Shown here: in pieces, positions 55,701-64,000 of the stretch
Layout of the letters: every line of letters starts with the position of its first letter
Numbering within the stretch: position 1 is the first letter of the stretch
DNA from: Gulosibacter macacae
Lineage (GTDB): Bacteria > Actinomycetota > Actinomycetes > Actinomycetales > Microbacteriaceae
NCBI RefSeq assembly: GCF_003865375.1
Contig: NZ_RQVS01000005.1
Location: 62,001 to 126,000 of the forward strand
Length of the DNA: 64,000 bases
Direction: 5' to 3'
Position numbers and translations under genes: made by a program
Notes under the pieces: generated by a model
Database searches by the model: none
Told to the model about the DNA's origin: nothing
The model's input: only the letters and a program-made list of their open reading frames with translations

Positions 55701-56975
55701 TCACCGAGGGAAGTGAATCTCTGCGCGCCCAGCCTTGGTAATCACGATGAGCCCATCCAGCACAGTCCACGTATGGGCTTCGAGTTGGGGGCCATCGCCG
55801 ATCATCTCGCCGCTCGAGGAATACAGCGTCGAATCTGAATTCTCGATATAGAGCACTGCATTACCAGCACCGGTAACGAGCACCTCTCCGAGGTCCGACT
55901 TTCGTTCGACGACAGTACCGGTCGAAATGAAGGTGTGATCGGAACTCGCTGAGGCGTAATAGCTCACCACGCTGCCTTCGCGGCTCAATGCCGCGACGCC
56001 ATAGGCATCGACGAATTCGTCGATCGGCAAGAGCACATCGTGGGGCGATTTCGGCCGGTGGTACCCGTCGATTCCCGAGACCTCGTCTATGCGAGTTCCG
56101 GTTAGATCGAAGAGCTCAACCGACGAGGAATTGATCGACACTGAGAAGCCGTCGCGCGCCCACCTAGGTTGCCCAGGTACCGGTGACTCCCCCGGCGCGA
56201 CTTCAAATTCGCCCGTTGTCGCGTCAACAATCGCGTAGTCGTCGGGAAAGCTCGAACATCCGAGACGCGCCTCTTCGGAGACTCCGGTGGGGCCGCCATC
56301 GAGCAGGGTGCAGTCCCAGTTTCCGCTGTCGAATTGCTGTTGCCATTGCAACTCACCTGATTTGTCGATCGAATAGACCGCGGCGCTGGAGTGCGCGTGA
56401 GTGACCTGAAGGAGTACCGAATCATTGAATTCGTACACTGCGCCAAATGGCGCAATCACATCTTCGGATTCGAGCAGTTGCGTTGCATCCCCACTCGCCA
56501 CCTCAACGAGGAGCAGCTTCGTCAGTGGGCCGATGACCGTTCTGATCGCGACCGCATCCCCAACCGACTGCTCGTGGGAACACTCAGCGTTCTCGATTCG
56601 ATACAGCTCTTCGTGGGTGTCGAGGCATACACCCCGAACCACAATCGAGCTTTGCGATGAGGACGATTCGTTGAGCATGACCACGCCATCAACCACGCCG
56701 CAGATACTCGCAGTATCGCTTTCGGGCTGCCAAACGTTTCCGAAACCATTCGCGTAGTCGTCTCGAAGCCAACCATCTCGCGTGGTTGATGGATGCAGCT
56801 GCAATTGTGCGTAGTTATCCTGCGGTGCCGATGTATCGGTCGTGGCTGGCTGGCTCGATGTACTCACGTCGGGCTCGGTTGGCAACTCGGGACCGGCGGC
56901 ACAGGCCGAGGCGCCGAATACTGTGCCGATGGCAACCAGCAAGGCAGCGACGTTGCGGACTCGTTGTTGGCGCAT
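55701..56975 (-). CDS. Putative lipoprotein, tandem family member 3
   Basis: 424 residues. Signal region NVAALLVAIGTVFGASAC; the lipobox (ASAC) is weaker than in the paralogs. A Thr/Ser/Pro-rich linker follows (about residues 35-60). Shared family motifs: SICGVVDG, YRIENAEC, CTLLDGGP, LGCSS, WARDGF, LPIDE. It has one extra Cys (RGVCLD). Most divergent of the three. ATG at 56975 is six bases after TACCGT; the intervening GGAGGC is also SD-like but too close. Function unknown. Confidence 0.65.
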   Translation of the reverse strand: MRQQRVRNVAALLVAIGTVFGASACAAGPELPTEPDVSTSSQPATTDTSAPQDNYAQLQLHPSTTRDGWLRDDYANGFGNVWQPESDTASICGVVDGVVMLNESSSSQSSIVVRGVCLDTHEELYRIENAECSHEQSVGDAVAIRTVIGPLTKLLLVEVASGDATQLLESEDVIAPFGAVYEFNDSVLLQVTHAHSSAAVYSIDKSGELQWQQQFDSGNWDCTLLDGGPTGVSEEARLGCSSFPDDYAIVDATTGEFEVAPGESPVPGQPRWARDGFSVSINSSSVELFDLTGTRIDEVSGIDGYHRPKSPHDVLLPIDEFVDAYGVAALSREGSVVSYYASASSDHTFISTGTVVERKSDLGEVLVTGAGNAVLYIENSDSTLYSSSGEMIGDGPQLEAHTWTVLDGLIVITKAGRAEIHFPR

Positions 56976-56987
56976 GCCTCCACGGTA
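56976..56987 (-). promoter_or_regulatory. Leaderless -10 of lipoprotein 3
   Basis: Minus-strand TACCGT (56987-56982), six bases, ATG at 56975. Confidence 0.45.
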
Positions 56988-57187
56988 TCGAAGCGGTGCC
57001 ACCAGACCCATCGGCCCATGGGTCTAGGCGTGGTTGTAGTTATTGTTAGGCAGATTTGGGGAGATAGATTTTCACTCACCGCTACCGGCACCGGACGCGA
57101 CCTAGTATCCATCGCATACGTATGGCAAATCGCGCGCGGCAAATGCGACATTGACTACCTTCTCGCCCGCTGCATTGAAGGATGCTC

Positions 57188-57204
57188 GCGGTCATCAAGA
57201 CCGC
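57188..57204 (-). terminator. Short hairpin after rlmN
   Basis: GCGGTC (57188-57193), loop ATCAA, GACCGC (57199-57204), 36 bases past the rlmN stop. The rest of the 56988-57239 gap is AT-richer and holds no supported gene. Confidence 0.5.
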
Positions 57205-57239
57205 CAGGATGGCGCGGAGACACTACTTACTGCCCGTCG

Positions 57240-58529
57240 CTACTCGGAGTCTCCAGCAGCGAGCTGGCCACAGGCACCGTCGATCTCTTTGCCGCGGGTG
57301 TCGCGCAGGGTCGTCGGGATGCCCTTGTCGCGCAAGCGGTTGACGAACTCATGCATCACCCTTGGATCCGACGACGTCCAGATCGAGCCCGGCGTCGGGT
57401 TCAACGGGATGGGGTTGACGTGCACCCATCCGCGGCCGCGCTCATTGAGCTTGTCGGCGAGCAGGTCGGCGCGCCAGCCGTGGTCGTTCATGTCTTTGAT
57501 AAGTGCGTACTCGATCGACACGCGGCGACCGGTCTTGTCGAAATAAGCCCGAGCTGCGTCGAGTGCCTCGTCGACCTTCCAACGGCTGTTCACCGGGATG
57601 AGGTCATCGCGCAATTCATCATCGGGCGCGTGCAACGAGAGAGCAAAGGTCACCGGCAGGTCTTCATCCGCGAGCTTGTTGATCGCCGGAACGAGACCGA
57701 CGGTCGAAACCGTGATGCCGCGCGCCGACATACCCATACCTTCAGGCAATGGGTCGACCATGCGATGCACGGCTTCCATCACCCGCTTGTAGTTCGCGAG
57801 CGGCTCCCCCATCCCCATGAAGACGATGTTGCCGACGCGCTCGGGTCCGCCGTCCCCTGGGGCTCCGCCGAGTTCACCGGCTGCGATGGCACGGTTGGCC
57901 TGCACCACCTGGTCGACGATCTCGGCCGTCGAGAGGTTGCGCGTGAGACCGTTCTGCCCGGTGGCACAGAAGGGGCAGTTCATGCCGCATCCGGCCTGCG
58001 ACGAAACGCAGAGCGTGATGCGACCCGGGTAGCGCATGAGCACCGACTCGACGAGCACCCCGTCAAAGCAGCGCCAGAGAAACTTGATCGTGTCACCGCG
58101 ATCGGTCTTGAGTCGCTTCACTTCAGTGAGGAGCGGCGGCAGCATCTCGGCGACGAGCTCTTCCCGGCCCGCCTTTGGCAGATCGGTCATCGTCTCGGGG
58201 TCAACCGAGTAGTGCTCGAAGTAGTGCGTCGAAAGCTGCTTCGCACGGAATGGCTGGTGGCCGGATTCTTTGAGCGCGGCCTGGCGATCTGCGAGCGAGA
58301 GGTCGGCAAGGTGCCGCGGCGGCTTCGTGACGCGACGCTTGGCGGCAAACTGCAGCACCGGACGGCCGTCGGGCCCCATCGGCTGCACCCAGCCCTCGGC
58401 GGTCGGACGCACCTGAGGGCGCGCGGAACCATCACGCCCTGCCGTTGTTCGTACCCCGCGATCACCTGGGTAGGTGGGGGCGCCGGCGCGTCGGACTCCG
58501 TTATTTCGCTCGTTCATCGGTTCCATCAT
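57240..58529 (-). CDS. rlmN: Dual-specificity 23S rRNA/tRNA (adenine-C2) methyltransferase RlmN
   Basis: 429-residue radical SAM enzyme that methylates C2 of A2503 in 23S rRNA and A37 in some tRNAs. Cluster motif C-x3-C-x2-C is seen as [19 protein letters not shown] and the C-terminal DGACGQL with the resolving Cys follow. An N-terminal extension of about 60 Arg/Gly/Pro-rich residues precedes the core, longer than usual. Start uncertain among ATGs at 58529, 58526 and 58517. Confidence 0.92.
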   Translation of the reverse strand: MMEPMNERNNGVRRAGAPTYPGDRGVRTTAGRDGSARPQVRPTAEGWVQPMGPDGRPVLQFAAKRRVTKPPRHLADLSLADRQAALKESGHQPFRAKQLSTHYFEHYSVDPETMTDLPKAGREELVAEMLPPLLTEVKRLKTDRGDTIKFLWRCFDGVLVESVLMRYPGRITLCVSSQAGCGMNCPFCATGQNGLTRNLSTAEIVDQVVQANRAIAAGELGGAPGDGGPERVGNIVFMGMGEPLANYKRVMEAVHRMVDPLPEGMGMSARGITVSTVGLVPAINKLADEDLPVTFALSLHAPDDELRDDLIPVNSRWKVDEALDAARAYFDKTGRRVSIEYALIKDMNDHGWRADLLADKLNERGRGWVHVNPIPLNPTPGSIWTSSDPRVMHEFVNRLRDKGIPTTLRDTRGKEIDGACGQLAAGDSE

Positions 58530-58573
58530 CTCATCTGAGTGCTCAGCAGCAGGGTGTCGGCACCTGCGCGTAC

Positions 58574-59488
58574 TCAGGAAAACGCCGTGTGCACTGCCGG
58601 AGCGATCGCATCGCCAGCCTCAAGGAGCGCGGCGAGTAGTTGCTCGTCGGCGTACGCGCCACTGCCGGTGAGCAGGGTGACACGGCTGCCGTGAAGCTCG
58701 ACGTGATGACGATCAGCGTGCGCGAGGAGTGCCGTGCGCAGTCTCGGTTCCGCAAGCCGGTCGAGTCGCGCGTCGTCGCCACGCACGACAAAGGCCCGCT
58801 CGAGCGATTCGTCGCCACGCCACCGCGGCAAGGTATCCGCAGATCGGAGCCGCGGTGCCCGACGGGCCTGCAATCGAACGGTAGGGAGCGCGACTCCGAC
58901 GTGGATTGAGAGGTAGGTGAATCGCGTACGTCGTGCATCCCTAGTGCGACTGCCACGACCGCTGCCGACATGCTGCGCGGAAACGTGGCGCACTTGATAC
59001 TCACCGAGTTCAAAGGCCGAACCATCAACCTGACCGCGCACGAGTGGCGAATGCTCGCGAAAATTACCCGACACCGAGAAGGCCGGCCCGTCAATGTGCT
59101 GTCCAGATTGCTCCCGGGCGAACGCAAGCTCGTTCGCCACGGCGAACCGGTAAAGACGGTGAATGCGACGTAGTTGAAGCAGATGCCCAACGAGAATCCA
59201 CCCGGCAATCATCAATGCCACCACGCCGAGCACACCAAGACCGACGGTCGCCATCATCGCCTGCGTGCGCTGGGCGTGCACGAGTCCGGGGCCGTCGGCA
59301 GCGGGCAACCCCAGCCAGCGCACGAGCGATGAAATTGCACCGATCAGAAGACCAACCGCCGCAACGGCAACGACGCCACCAATCACAAATCGTTTCGCCG
59401 AATCGGTAGGGCGCTGCAAGAGAGTGCTGCCGATGGGGACCGGGCCCCGCATCGCGGTGGTATTGAGCGCTGCGAGACGCTCGATCAT
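58574..59488 (-). CDS. Two-helix membrane protein of unknown function
   Basis: 304 residues with two hydrophobic segments (about 34-60, [19 protein letters not shown]; and 78-104, [19 protein letters not shown]), then a large C-terminal soluble domain of about 200 residues. The soluble part has [11 protein letters not shown] and repeated AxxLR stretches; no known domain recognised. Its start overlaps the uvrB stop by four bases, so it is translated behind uvrB, which suggests coexpression rather than a shared function. Confidence 0.6.
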   Translation of the reverse strand: MIERLAALNTTAMRGPVPIGSTLLQRPTDSAKRFVIGGVVAVAAVGLLIGAISSLVRWLGLPAADGPGLVHAQRTQAMMATVGLGVLGVVALMIAGWILVGHLLQLRRIHRLYRFAVANELAFAREQSGQHIDGPAFSVSGNFREHSPLVRGQVDGSAFELGEYQVRHVSAQHVGSGRGSRTRDARRTRFTYLSIHVGVALPTVRLQARRAPRLRSADTLPRWRGDESLERAFVVRGDDARLDRLAEPRLRTALLAHADRHHVELHGSRVTLLTGSGAYADEQLLAALLEAGDAIAPAVHTAFS

Positions 59489-61566
59489 CCGCGGCCCTTC
59501 GTCACGTGGCCGGCGCGCTCCATATTGCGCAGCTCTTGCTTCAGGTCGGCCAGCTCGTCGCGCAAGCGTGCCGCGAGCTCAAACTTGAGCTCCTGCGCTG
59601 CCGCGAGCATTTGCGCATTGAGGTCACCGATGAGCGTTTCGAGCTGCTCGGCTCCCTGAGCCGCGATTCCCTCGCGCCGCAGGTTCGGCGCAGCCACCCG
59701 CTTCGGGTCGCGCTCGCGCCCGGCGAGTAACTGGGCGGTGTCCTGCCCCTCGCGCATGAGTACTTCTGTGATGTCATTGATCTTCTTGCGGAGCGGCTGC
59801 GGGTCGATGCCGTGTTCTTCGTTGTAGGCGATTTGTTTCTCGCGTCGTCGCTCGGTCTCGTCAATTGCCTGGGCCATCGCCGCGGTGATCTTGTCGGCGT
59901 ACATGTGCACCTCACCCGACACATTTCGAGCTGCGCGACCGATGGTCTGGATGAGCGAAGTCGCCGAGCGCAGGAAGCCTTCTTTATCTGCATCCAGGAT
60001 GGCGACGAGCGAAACTTCGGGAAGGTCGAGCCCTTCACGGAGCAGGTTGATACCGACGAGCACGTCGTAGACGCCAGCACGCAATTCACTCAGCAGTTCC
60101 ACGCGCTTGAGCGTGTCGACGTCAGAGTGCAGGTAACGCACCCGCACGCCGTGCTCGCCGAGGAAGTCGGTGAGGTCTTCGGCCATGCGCTTCGTGAGCG
60201 TCGTCACGAGCACGCGCTCATCGCGATCCACGCGCTGGCGAATCTCTTCGAGCAGATCATCGATCTGGCCCTTCGAAGGCTTCACGACGATCTTCGGGTC
60301 AACCAGGCCCGTCGGGCGAATAATCTGCTCGACCACGCCATCGGCCTGCGAGAGTTCGTATTTGCCGGGCGTCGCTGAAAGATAGACCGTCTGTCCCACG
60401 CGCTCTTTGAACTCATCCCAGCGCAGCGGCCGGTTATCGAGTGCCGAGGGCAGTCGGAAACCGTAGTCGACCAGCGTGCGCTTACGCGACGCATCCCCCT
60501 CATACATCGCACCGATCTGCGGCACGGTGACGTGCGACTCATCAATCACCAACAAGAAGTCGTCGGGGAAGTAATCGAGCAGACAGTGCGGCGGCTCCCC
60601 CGGCTGACGGCCATCAATGTGCATCGAGTAGTTCTCAATGCCCGAGCAGAAGCCAATCTGCTCCATCATTTCGAGGTCGAAGTCGGTGCGCATCCGCAAG
60701 CGCTGTTCTTCGAGCAGCTTGCCCTGCGAGTGCAATTCGGGCAGCCGTTCGGCAAGTTCGGCCCGGATGCCGTCCATTGCGCGGTGCATGACGTCTTGGC
60801 TCGCGACATAGTGCGAGGCGGGGAAGATGCTCACCGACTCGGCATCGCGCACGACATCGCCGGTGAGCGGATTGAGCATTGAAATCGCGTCAACCTCATC
60901 GCCAAACAGCTCGATGCGCACCGCGAGCTCTTCGTACACCGGGATAATTTCAATCGTGTCGCCGCGCACGCGGAAGGTGCCGCGCTGGAAGGCGACGTCG
61001 TTGCGGGCGTACTGCATCGCCACGAAGCGGCGGATGAGATCATCGCGATCGATGCGGTCGCCCACGTGGAGCGCGACCATCGAGTCGTAGTACTCCTCGG
61101 GCTTGCCGAGACCGTAGATGCACGAGACGGTCGAGACCACGACGACATCGCGGCGCGAGAGTAGCGAGTTTGTCGTCGAATACCGCAGCCGCTCGACCTC
61201 ATCGTTCACCGAGGAATCCTTCTCAATGAAGGTATCGGTCTGTGGCACATAGGCCTCGGGCTGGTAGTAGTCGTAATACGAGACGAAATATTCGACCGCG
61301 TTGTTCGGCAAGAGCTGGCGGAACTCATTGGCGAGCTGCGCCGCCAGCGTCTTGTTGTGGGCGATCACCAGCGTCGGCCGCTGCACCTGTTCGACAAGCC
61401 AGGCGGTCGTCGCCGACTTACCCGTACCGGTCGCGCCGAGCAGCACCACATCGGTCTCACCAGCGTTGATGCGCTGGGCAAGTTCGGCGATTGCCTGCGG
61501 CTGGTCGCCGGACGGCTGATAATCGCTGATCACCTCGAAGGGTCTGACGGCGCGAGTGGGTTCCAT
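59485..61566 (-). CDS. uvrB: Excinuclease ABC subunit B
   Basis: 693-residue helicase-like UvrB. Walker A GATGTGKS near residue 42, the beta-hairpin [21 protein letters not shown] (about 96-116) that probes DNA, motif DESHVT, GRAARN motif VI and a C-terminal UVR motif binding UvrC. ATG at 61566 lies six bases after TACCCT with no ribosome binding site: predicted leaderless. No LexA box seen. uvrA and uvrC lie 13 kb away on the same strand. Confidence 0.95.
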   Translation of the reverse strand: MEPTRAVRPFEVISDYQPSGDQPQAIAELAQRINAGETDVVLLGATGTGKSATTAWLVEQVQRPTLVIAHNKTLAAQLANEFRQLLPNNAVEYFVSYYDYYQPEAYVPQTDTFIEKDSSVNDEVERLRYSTTNSLLSRRDVVVVSTVSCIYGLGKPEEYYDSMVALHVGDRIDRDDLIRRFVAMQYARNDVAFQRGTFRVRGDTIEIIPVYEELAVRIELFGDEVDAISMLNPLTGDVVRDAESVSIFPASHYVASQDVMHRAMDGIRAELAERLPELHSQGKLLEEQRLRMRTDFDLEMMEQIGFCSGIENYSMHIDGRQPGEPPHCLLDYFPDDFLLVIDESHVTVPQIGAMYEGDASRKRTLVDYGFRLPSALDNRPLRWDEFKERVGQTVYLSATPGKYELSQADGVVEQIIRPTGLVDPKIVVKPSKGQIDDLLEEIRQRVDRDERVLVTTLTKRMAEDLTDFLGEHGVRVRYLHSDVDTLKRVELLSELRAGVYDVLVGINLLREGLDLPEVSLVAILDADKEGFLRSATSLIQTIGRAARNVSGEVHMYADKITAAMAQAIDETERRREKQIAYNEEHGIDPQPLRKKINDITEVLMREGQDTAQLLAGRERDPKRVAAPNLRREGIAAQGAEQLETLIGDLNAQMLAAAQELKFELAARLRDELADLKQELRNMERAGHVTKGRG

Positions 61567-61578
61567 GCGTCAAGGGTA
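61567..61578 (-). promoter_or_regulatory. Leaderless -10 of uvrB
   Basis: Minus-strand TACCCT (61578-61573), six bases, ATG at 61566. No -35 recognised. Confidence 0.45.
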
Positions 61579-61653
61579 GGTCGCCGGGCATGGATGCTGG
61601 CTTCGCTTCGGCACGCCCTGCGCGAACGACTGCGGTGTTGCGGTAGAACCTCT

Positions 61654-61666
61654 TAGACTTGCGGTC
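61654..61666 (+). promoter_or_regulatory. Leaderless -10 of the yigZ-family gene
   Basis: TAGACT (61654-61659), seven bases, ATG at 61667; no Shine-Dalgarno. Confidence 0.5.
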
Positions 61667-62353
61667 ATGTCTGAATTGTCGCGCGCGACCCGCTACGGGG
61701 TGTTGCTGCGCGACATCGAGCACGAGATAGAAATCAAACGCTCGCGCTTCATTTGCTATCTCATCCGCGTCGAACATGAAGCGGATGCTCGCGATGGCGT
61801 CGATCTCGTACGTGCCGAACATCGATTGGCTCGTCACCACTGCACGGCGTTCGTGCTCGGTGCTGACCGGATGCAGCAACGCTCAAACGACGACGGCGAG
61901 CCTTCCGGCACTGCCGGTGCGCCCATGCTCGATGCGCTCACGCGATTTGTGCGCCCGGGTGAGGCGGAGGCCGACCTCTCAGATGTGCTCGCCGTGGTCG
62001 TGCGCTACTTCGGTGGCGTGCTCCTCGGGGCCGGTGGCCTCGTGCGCGCGTACTCCGAGTCAGTGTCAGAGGCATTGCACCGGGCGCAGTTCGCAACGCG
62101 TCAGCGGATGCGTGTGGTGCGGGTGCCGCTCCCCCACGCTGAGGCGGGGAGGCTCGAGCACGAGTTTCGTCACGCCGGGCTCGACGTACTCGGCACCGAC
62201 TATGCGAGCGAGGTCGCATGGCTGCGCATCGCGATCGTTGACGAACCGGATGCACGAGCCGCACTCGACACCCGCATCGCCGCGCTCACCCAGGGTGAGG
62301 CGGTCGCAGTGGATGAGGGCGCCGATTGGATTGACCTCGGCGAGTTGCGCTGA
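61667..62353 (+). CDS. YigZ/IMPACT family protein
   Basis: 228 residues. N-terminal UPF0029 (IMPACT) domain with KRSRFICYL, DDGEPSGTAGAP and VVRYFGGVLLGAGGLVRAY; C-terminal DUF1949 ferredoxin-like domain. Bacterial YigZ proteins may bind nucleic acid or be linked to translation stress; function not settled. Divergent from uvrB. Confidence 0.88.
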   Translation: MSELSRATRYGVLLRDIEHEIEIKRSRFICYLIRVEHEADARDGVDLVRAEHRLARHHCTAFVLGADRMQQRSNDDGEPSGTAGAPMLDALTRFVRPGEAEADLSDVLAVVVRYFGGVLLGAGGLVRAYSESVSEALHRAQFATRQRMRVVRVPLPHAEAGRLEHEFRHAGLDVLGTDYASEVAWLRIAIVDEPDARAALDTRIAALTQGEAVAVDEGADWIDLGELR

Positions 62354-62363
62354 GGCCCGCGGA

Positions 62364-62437
62364 CTTCGAGAACCTCAGCCCGCAGTTTGGCGCGAGTGCG
62401 CTGAGGCCCGCGTCTTGGTGCGCTGAGGCTCTCGAAG
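62364..62437. repeat. Long inverted repeat and GCTGAGG direct repeats between yigZ-family gene and coaE
   Basis: CTTCGAGAACCTCAGC (62364-62379) and GCTGAGGCTCTCGAAG (62422-62437) pair at 15 of 16 positions around 42 bases. GCGCTGAGG occurs at 62348, 62398 and 62420. It can act as a terminator between convergent genes and shares CGAGAACCTCAGCC with the serB-fabG hairpin. Confidence 0.7.
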
Positions 62438-62448
62438 CGCCGCGGGAG

Positions 62449-63126
62449 TCAGTCCTCCGACGTCCGCTCTTCCTTCGGCACCGTGATTGGCGCAGTGTCG
62501 TAACTCACTTCATCCGAAGCAGCGAAGTCACCGAGCCGCAGTCGCACGAACATCTCGTCAATGTGCTCGATCGTGTCGGAGATCGGTCGCGTGGTGTCGA
62601 TGACGACATCGGCGATCATCCGCCGCTCCTCATCACTCACCTGCGCATCGATGCGTGCCTGCGCCTCTTCGGCGCTCATACCGCGGTCTTCCATGAGTCG
62701 CTCGCGACGCACCTCGGCCGGGGCATCGGCGACCCAGATCTCGTCGTAGTCGTAGTTCGAGCGGTTCTCGGCGAGTAGCGGAATGTCGTGTACGAAGATT
62801 GCATCCGGGTCGTCAATGAGCGTTGTCTCGATGCGCTCGCGAGTAATGCGACGAATCTCGGGATGCGTGAGGTCGTTGAGCGCGCGGAGTTCGTCGTCGT
62901 CATTAAACACAATGTCGGCGAGCGCCTTGCGGTTGAGTGTGCCGTCGTCGTTGAGGATCTCCTGACCAAACCGATCAACGATCTCACGAAGCACGCGCTT
63001 GCCCGGCTGCACGATTTCGCGGGCAATTTCATCGGCGTCGATGATCACGGCACCGAGCTCGCGCAGGCGGTTCGAGATCGTCGTCTTTCCGGAAGCAATC
63101 CCTCCGGTGAGTGCGATGGTGGTCAC
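62449..63126 (-). CDS. coaE: Dephospho-CoA kinase
   Basis: 225 residues; last step of coenzyme A synthesis. P-loop GGIASGKTT at 8-16, DADEIAREIVQPG and HDIPLLAENR lid/CoA motifs are present. The acidic C-terminal tail is about 20 residues longer than in E. coli CoaE. GTG start with GGAGGATCC upstream. coaE next to rpsA is conserved across actinobacteria. Confidence 0.93.
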   Translation of the reverse strand: MTTIALTGGIASGKTTISNRLRELGAVIIDADEIAREIVQPGKRVLREIVDRFGQEILNDDGTLNRKALADIVFNDDDELRALNDLTHPEIRRITRERIETTLIDDPDAIFVHDIPLLAENRSNYDYDEIWVADAPAEVRRERLMEDRGMSAEEAQARIDAQVSDEERRMIADVVIDTTRPISDTIEHIDEMFVRLRLGDFAASDEVSYDTAPITVPKEERTSED

Positions 63127-63207
63127 TGGATCCTCCCGGAACGTTCGGGCCCGCGCCTTCGCGGGCTATTGGCTGGTGTTCTGTCAGACTACTCGGGAAG
63201 GAGACGA

Positions 63208-63816
63208 ATGATGCTGGAAATGCTGACTGGCCTGGGACTCGCTTCGGCGGCCGGGCTCAACGCCTACATCCCCCTGCTTGCACTCGGGTTGCTTGATCGA
63301 TTCACTTCGTTCGTGGAACTGCCTGGCGGTTGGGCCTGGCTTGCGAACGAGTGGACGCTCATCATCGTTGGCGTGCTTGCGGTCGTCGAGATTGTGGCCG
63401 ATAAGGTGCCGGTGATCGACAGCATCAACGACACGATTCAGACGTTCATCCGACCAACGGCCGGTGGCATCGTCTTTGGGGCGGGAACTTCGGCGCAGAC
63501 CCTGCCGATCGAGAATCCGGCCGATTTCTTCACCTCGAACGCCTGGATTCCGGTCGCAATTGGTGTCGTCGTCGCGCTTGTGACCCACCTCACGAAATCG
63601 ACGACGCGGGCCGCGGCCACGGCGGTGGCTGCGGGTACCGCATCCCCGGCGCTCTCGGTCGGCGAGGATGCGGTGAGCGTTGGTCTCAGCGCGGCCGCCA
63701 TCTTTGCGCCGCTCATTGTCATCCTGGTACTTGCGGTGGGCATCTTCCTCGGCTGGTGGATTACACGGTCGTTCACGCGGCGTCGCAAGCGTGCTGCTGA
63801 CGCCACGATCGAATAG
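63208..63816 (+). CDS. DUF4126 family membrane protein
   Basis: 202 residues, four to five hydrophobic segments, beginning LTGLGLASAAGLNAYIPLLALGLLDR, the DUF4126 signature, and ending in a basic RRRKRAAD tail. Function unknown. ATG at 63208 has GAAGGAGA; another ATG follows at 63211. Sits between coaE and rpsA on the opposite strand. Confidence 0.82.
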   Translation: MMLEMLTGLGLASAAGLNAYIPLLALGLLDRFTSFVELPGGWAWLANEWTLIIVGVLAVVEIVADKVPVIDSINDTIQTFIRPTAGGIVFGAGTSAQTLPIENPADFFTSNAWIPVAIGVVVALVTHLTKSTTRAAATAVAAGTASPALSVGEDAVSVGLSAAAIFAPLIVILVLAVGIFLGWWITRSFTRRRKRAADATIE

Positions 63817-63840
63817 CTCAGATCGAATAGCTCAATAACG

Positions 63841-63878
63841 CAAGTGGGGCGGTCTCCCGAAGGAGACCGCCCCACTTG
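63841..63878. terminator. Strong bidirectional terminator
   Basis: Perfect 17-bp stem 63841-63857 / 63862-63878 with CGAA tetraloop, between convergent DUF4126 and rpsA. Confidence 0.92.
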
Positions 63879-63891
63879 TTTGGGCTAGTGA

Positions 63892-64000
63892 CTAGTTGCC
63901 AGCAAGCTTCTCGCGAAGCGCGGCGAGCGACTCGTCGTCGGCAAGGGTGCCCGCGCCGGTGTCCTCAACCTCGCTCGAGAACGAGGATGCACCCTGCGGA
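63892..64000 (-). CDS. rpsA: 30S ribosomal protein S1, C-terminal end (partial)
   Basis: Only the last 36 codons are inside the window; stop at 63892-63894. The acidic tail ending SLAALREKLAGN is the typical C-terminus of actinobacterial ribosomal protein S1, and rpsA normally neighbours coaE. The S1 repeats themselves lie beyond the right edge. Confidence 0.75.
   Translation of the reverse strand, partial: PQGASSFSSEVEDTGAGTLADDESLAALREKLAGN

Noticed and set aside
56793-58538. 581-residue open frame antisense to rlmN and lipoprotein 3
   Set aside because: Runs opposite two well-supported coding genes, its product is Arg/His/Val-rich as expected of a high-GC shadow frame, and it has no ribosome binding site or recognisable motif.

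Overview
The window is GC-rich, densely coded, uses GTG and TTG starts often, and carries actinobacterial marker genes (rbpA, whiA, opcA, DUF3099, the Cys/His small protein next to SURF1). Gene order and protein style suggest a member of the Microbacteriaceae; the genus cannot be fixed from sequence reading alone. No tRNA, rRNA, CRISPR array, insertion sequence or prophage gene was seen.

Layout. 0-4.9 kb: tail of a probable glgC, serB, fabG, two small conserved actinobacterial proteins, SURF1 and an ABC-F ATPase. 4.9-16.4 kb (accessory metabolism): NCS1 permease, hyuB-hyuA with a divergent PucR regulator, a biotin ECF system (bioY, bioM, bioN), a second bioY behind its own palindrome, a cupin and an Old Yellow Enzyme. 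16.4-20.5 kb: the SUF cluster (sufB, sufD, Rieske ferredoxin, sufC, sufT). 20.8-27.4 kb: ctaA, an IdeR-boxed feoA-feoB-feoC operon, an unusual pyruvate kinase-like gene and ctaB. 27.5-35.8 kb: pentose-phosphate/upper glycolysis operon tkt-tal-pgi-zwf-opcA-pgl. 35.9-46.7 kb (minus strand): rbpA, secG, tpiA, pgk, gap, whiA, rapZ, uvrC, uvrA. 46.8-53.0 kb: 5-oxoproline cluster (NRAMP-like transporter, pxpA, fused pxpB-pxpC, biotin carboxylase) with a divergent GntR regulator. 53.0-57.0 kb: three tandem paralogous lipoproteins of unknown function. 57.2-64 kb: rlmN, a membrane protein, uvrB, a YigZ-family gene, coaE, a DUF4126 membrane protein and the C-terminus of rpsA.

How it works together. Core blocks cover central carbon flow (tkt to pgl, gap to tpiA), nucleotide excision repair (uvrA, B, C), heme A and cytochrome oxidase assembly (SURF1, ctaA, ctaB), Fe-S assembly (suf) and ferrous iron import (feo). 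The accessory blocks scavenge cyclic amide or lactam compounds (hyu and pxp) and biotin. The most noteworthy non-textbook signals are a recurring TAnnnT-N6-(A/G)TG leaderless start architecture at many genes, the three-lipoprotein array with four conserved cysteines, a NRAMP-like transporter lacking the metal-binding motifs inside a 5-oxoprolinase operon, tandem GTTGCAC heptamers upstream of the permease, and a BioQ-like operator in front of the orphan bioY.
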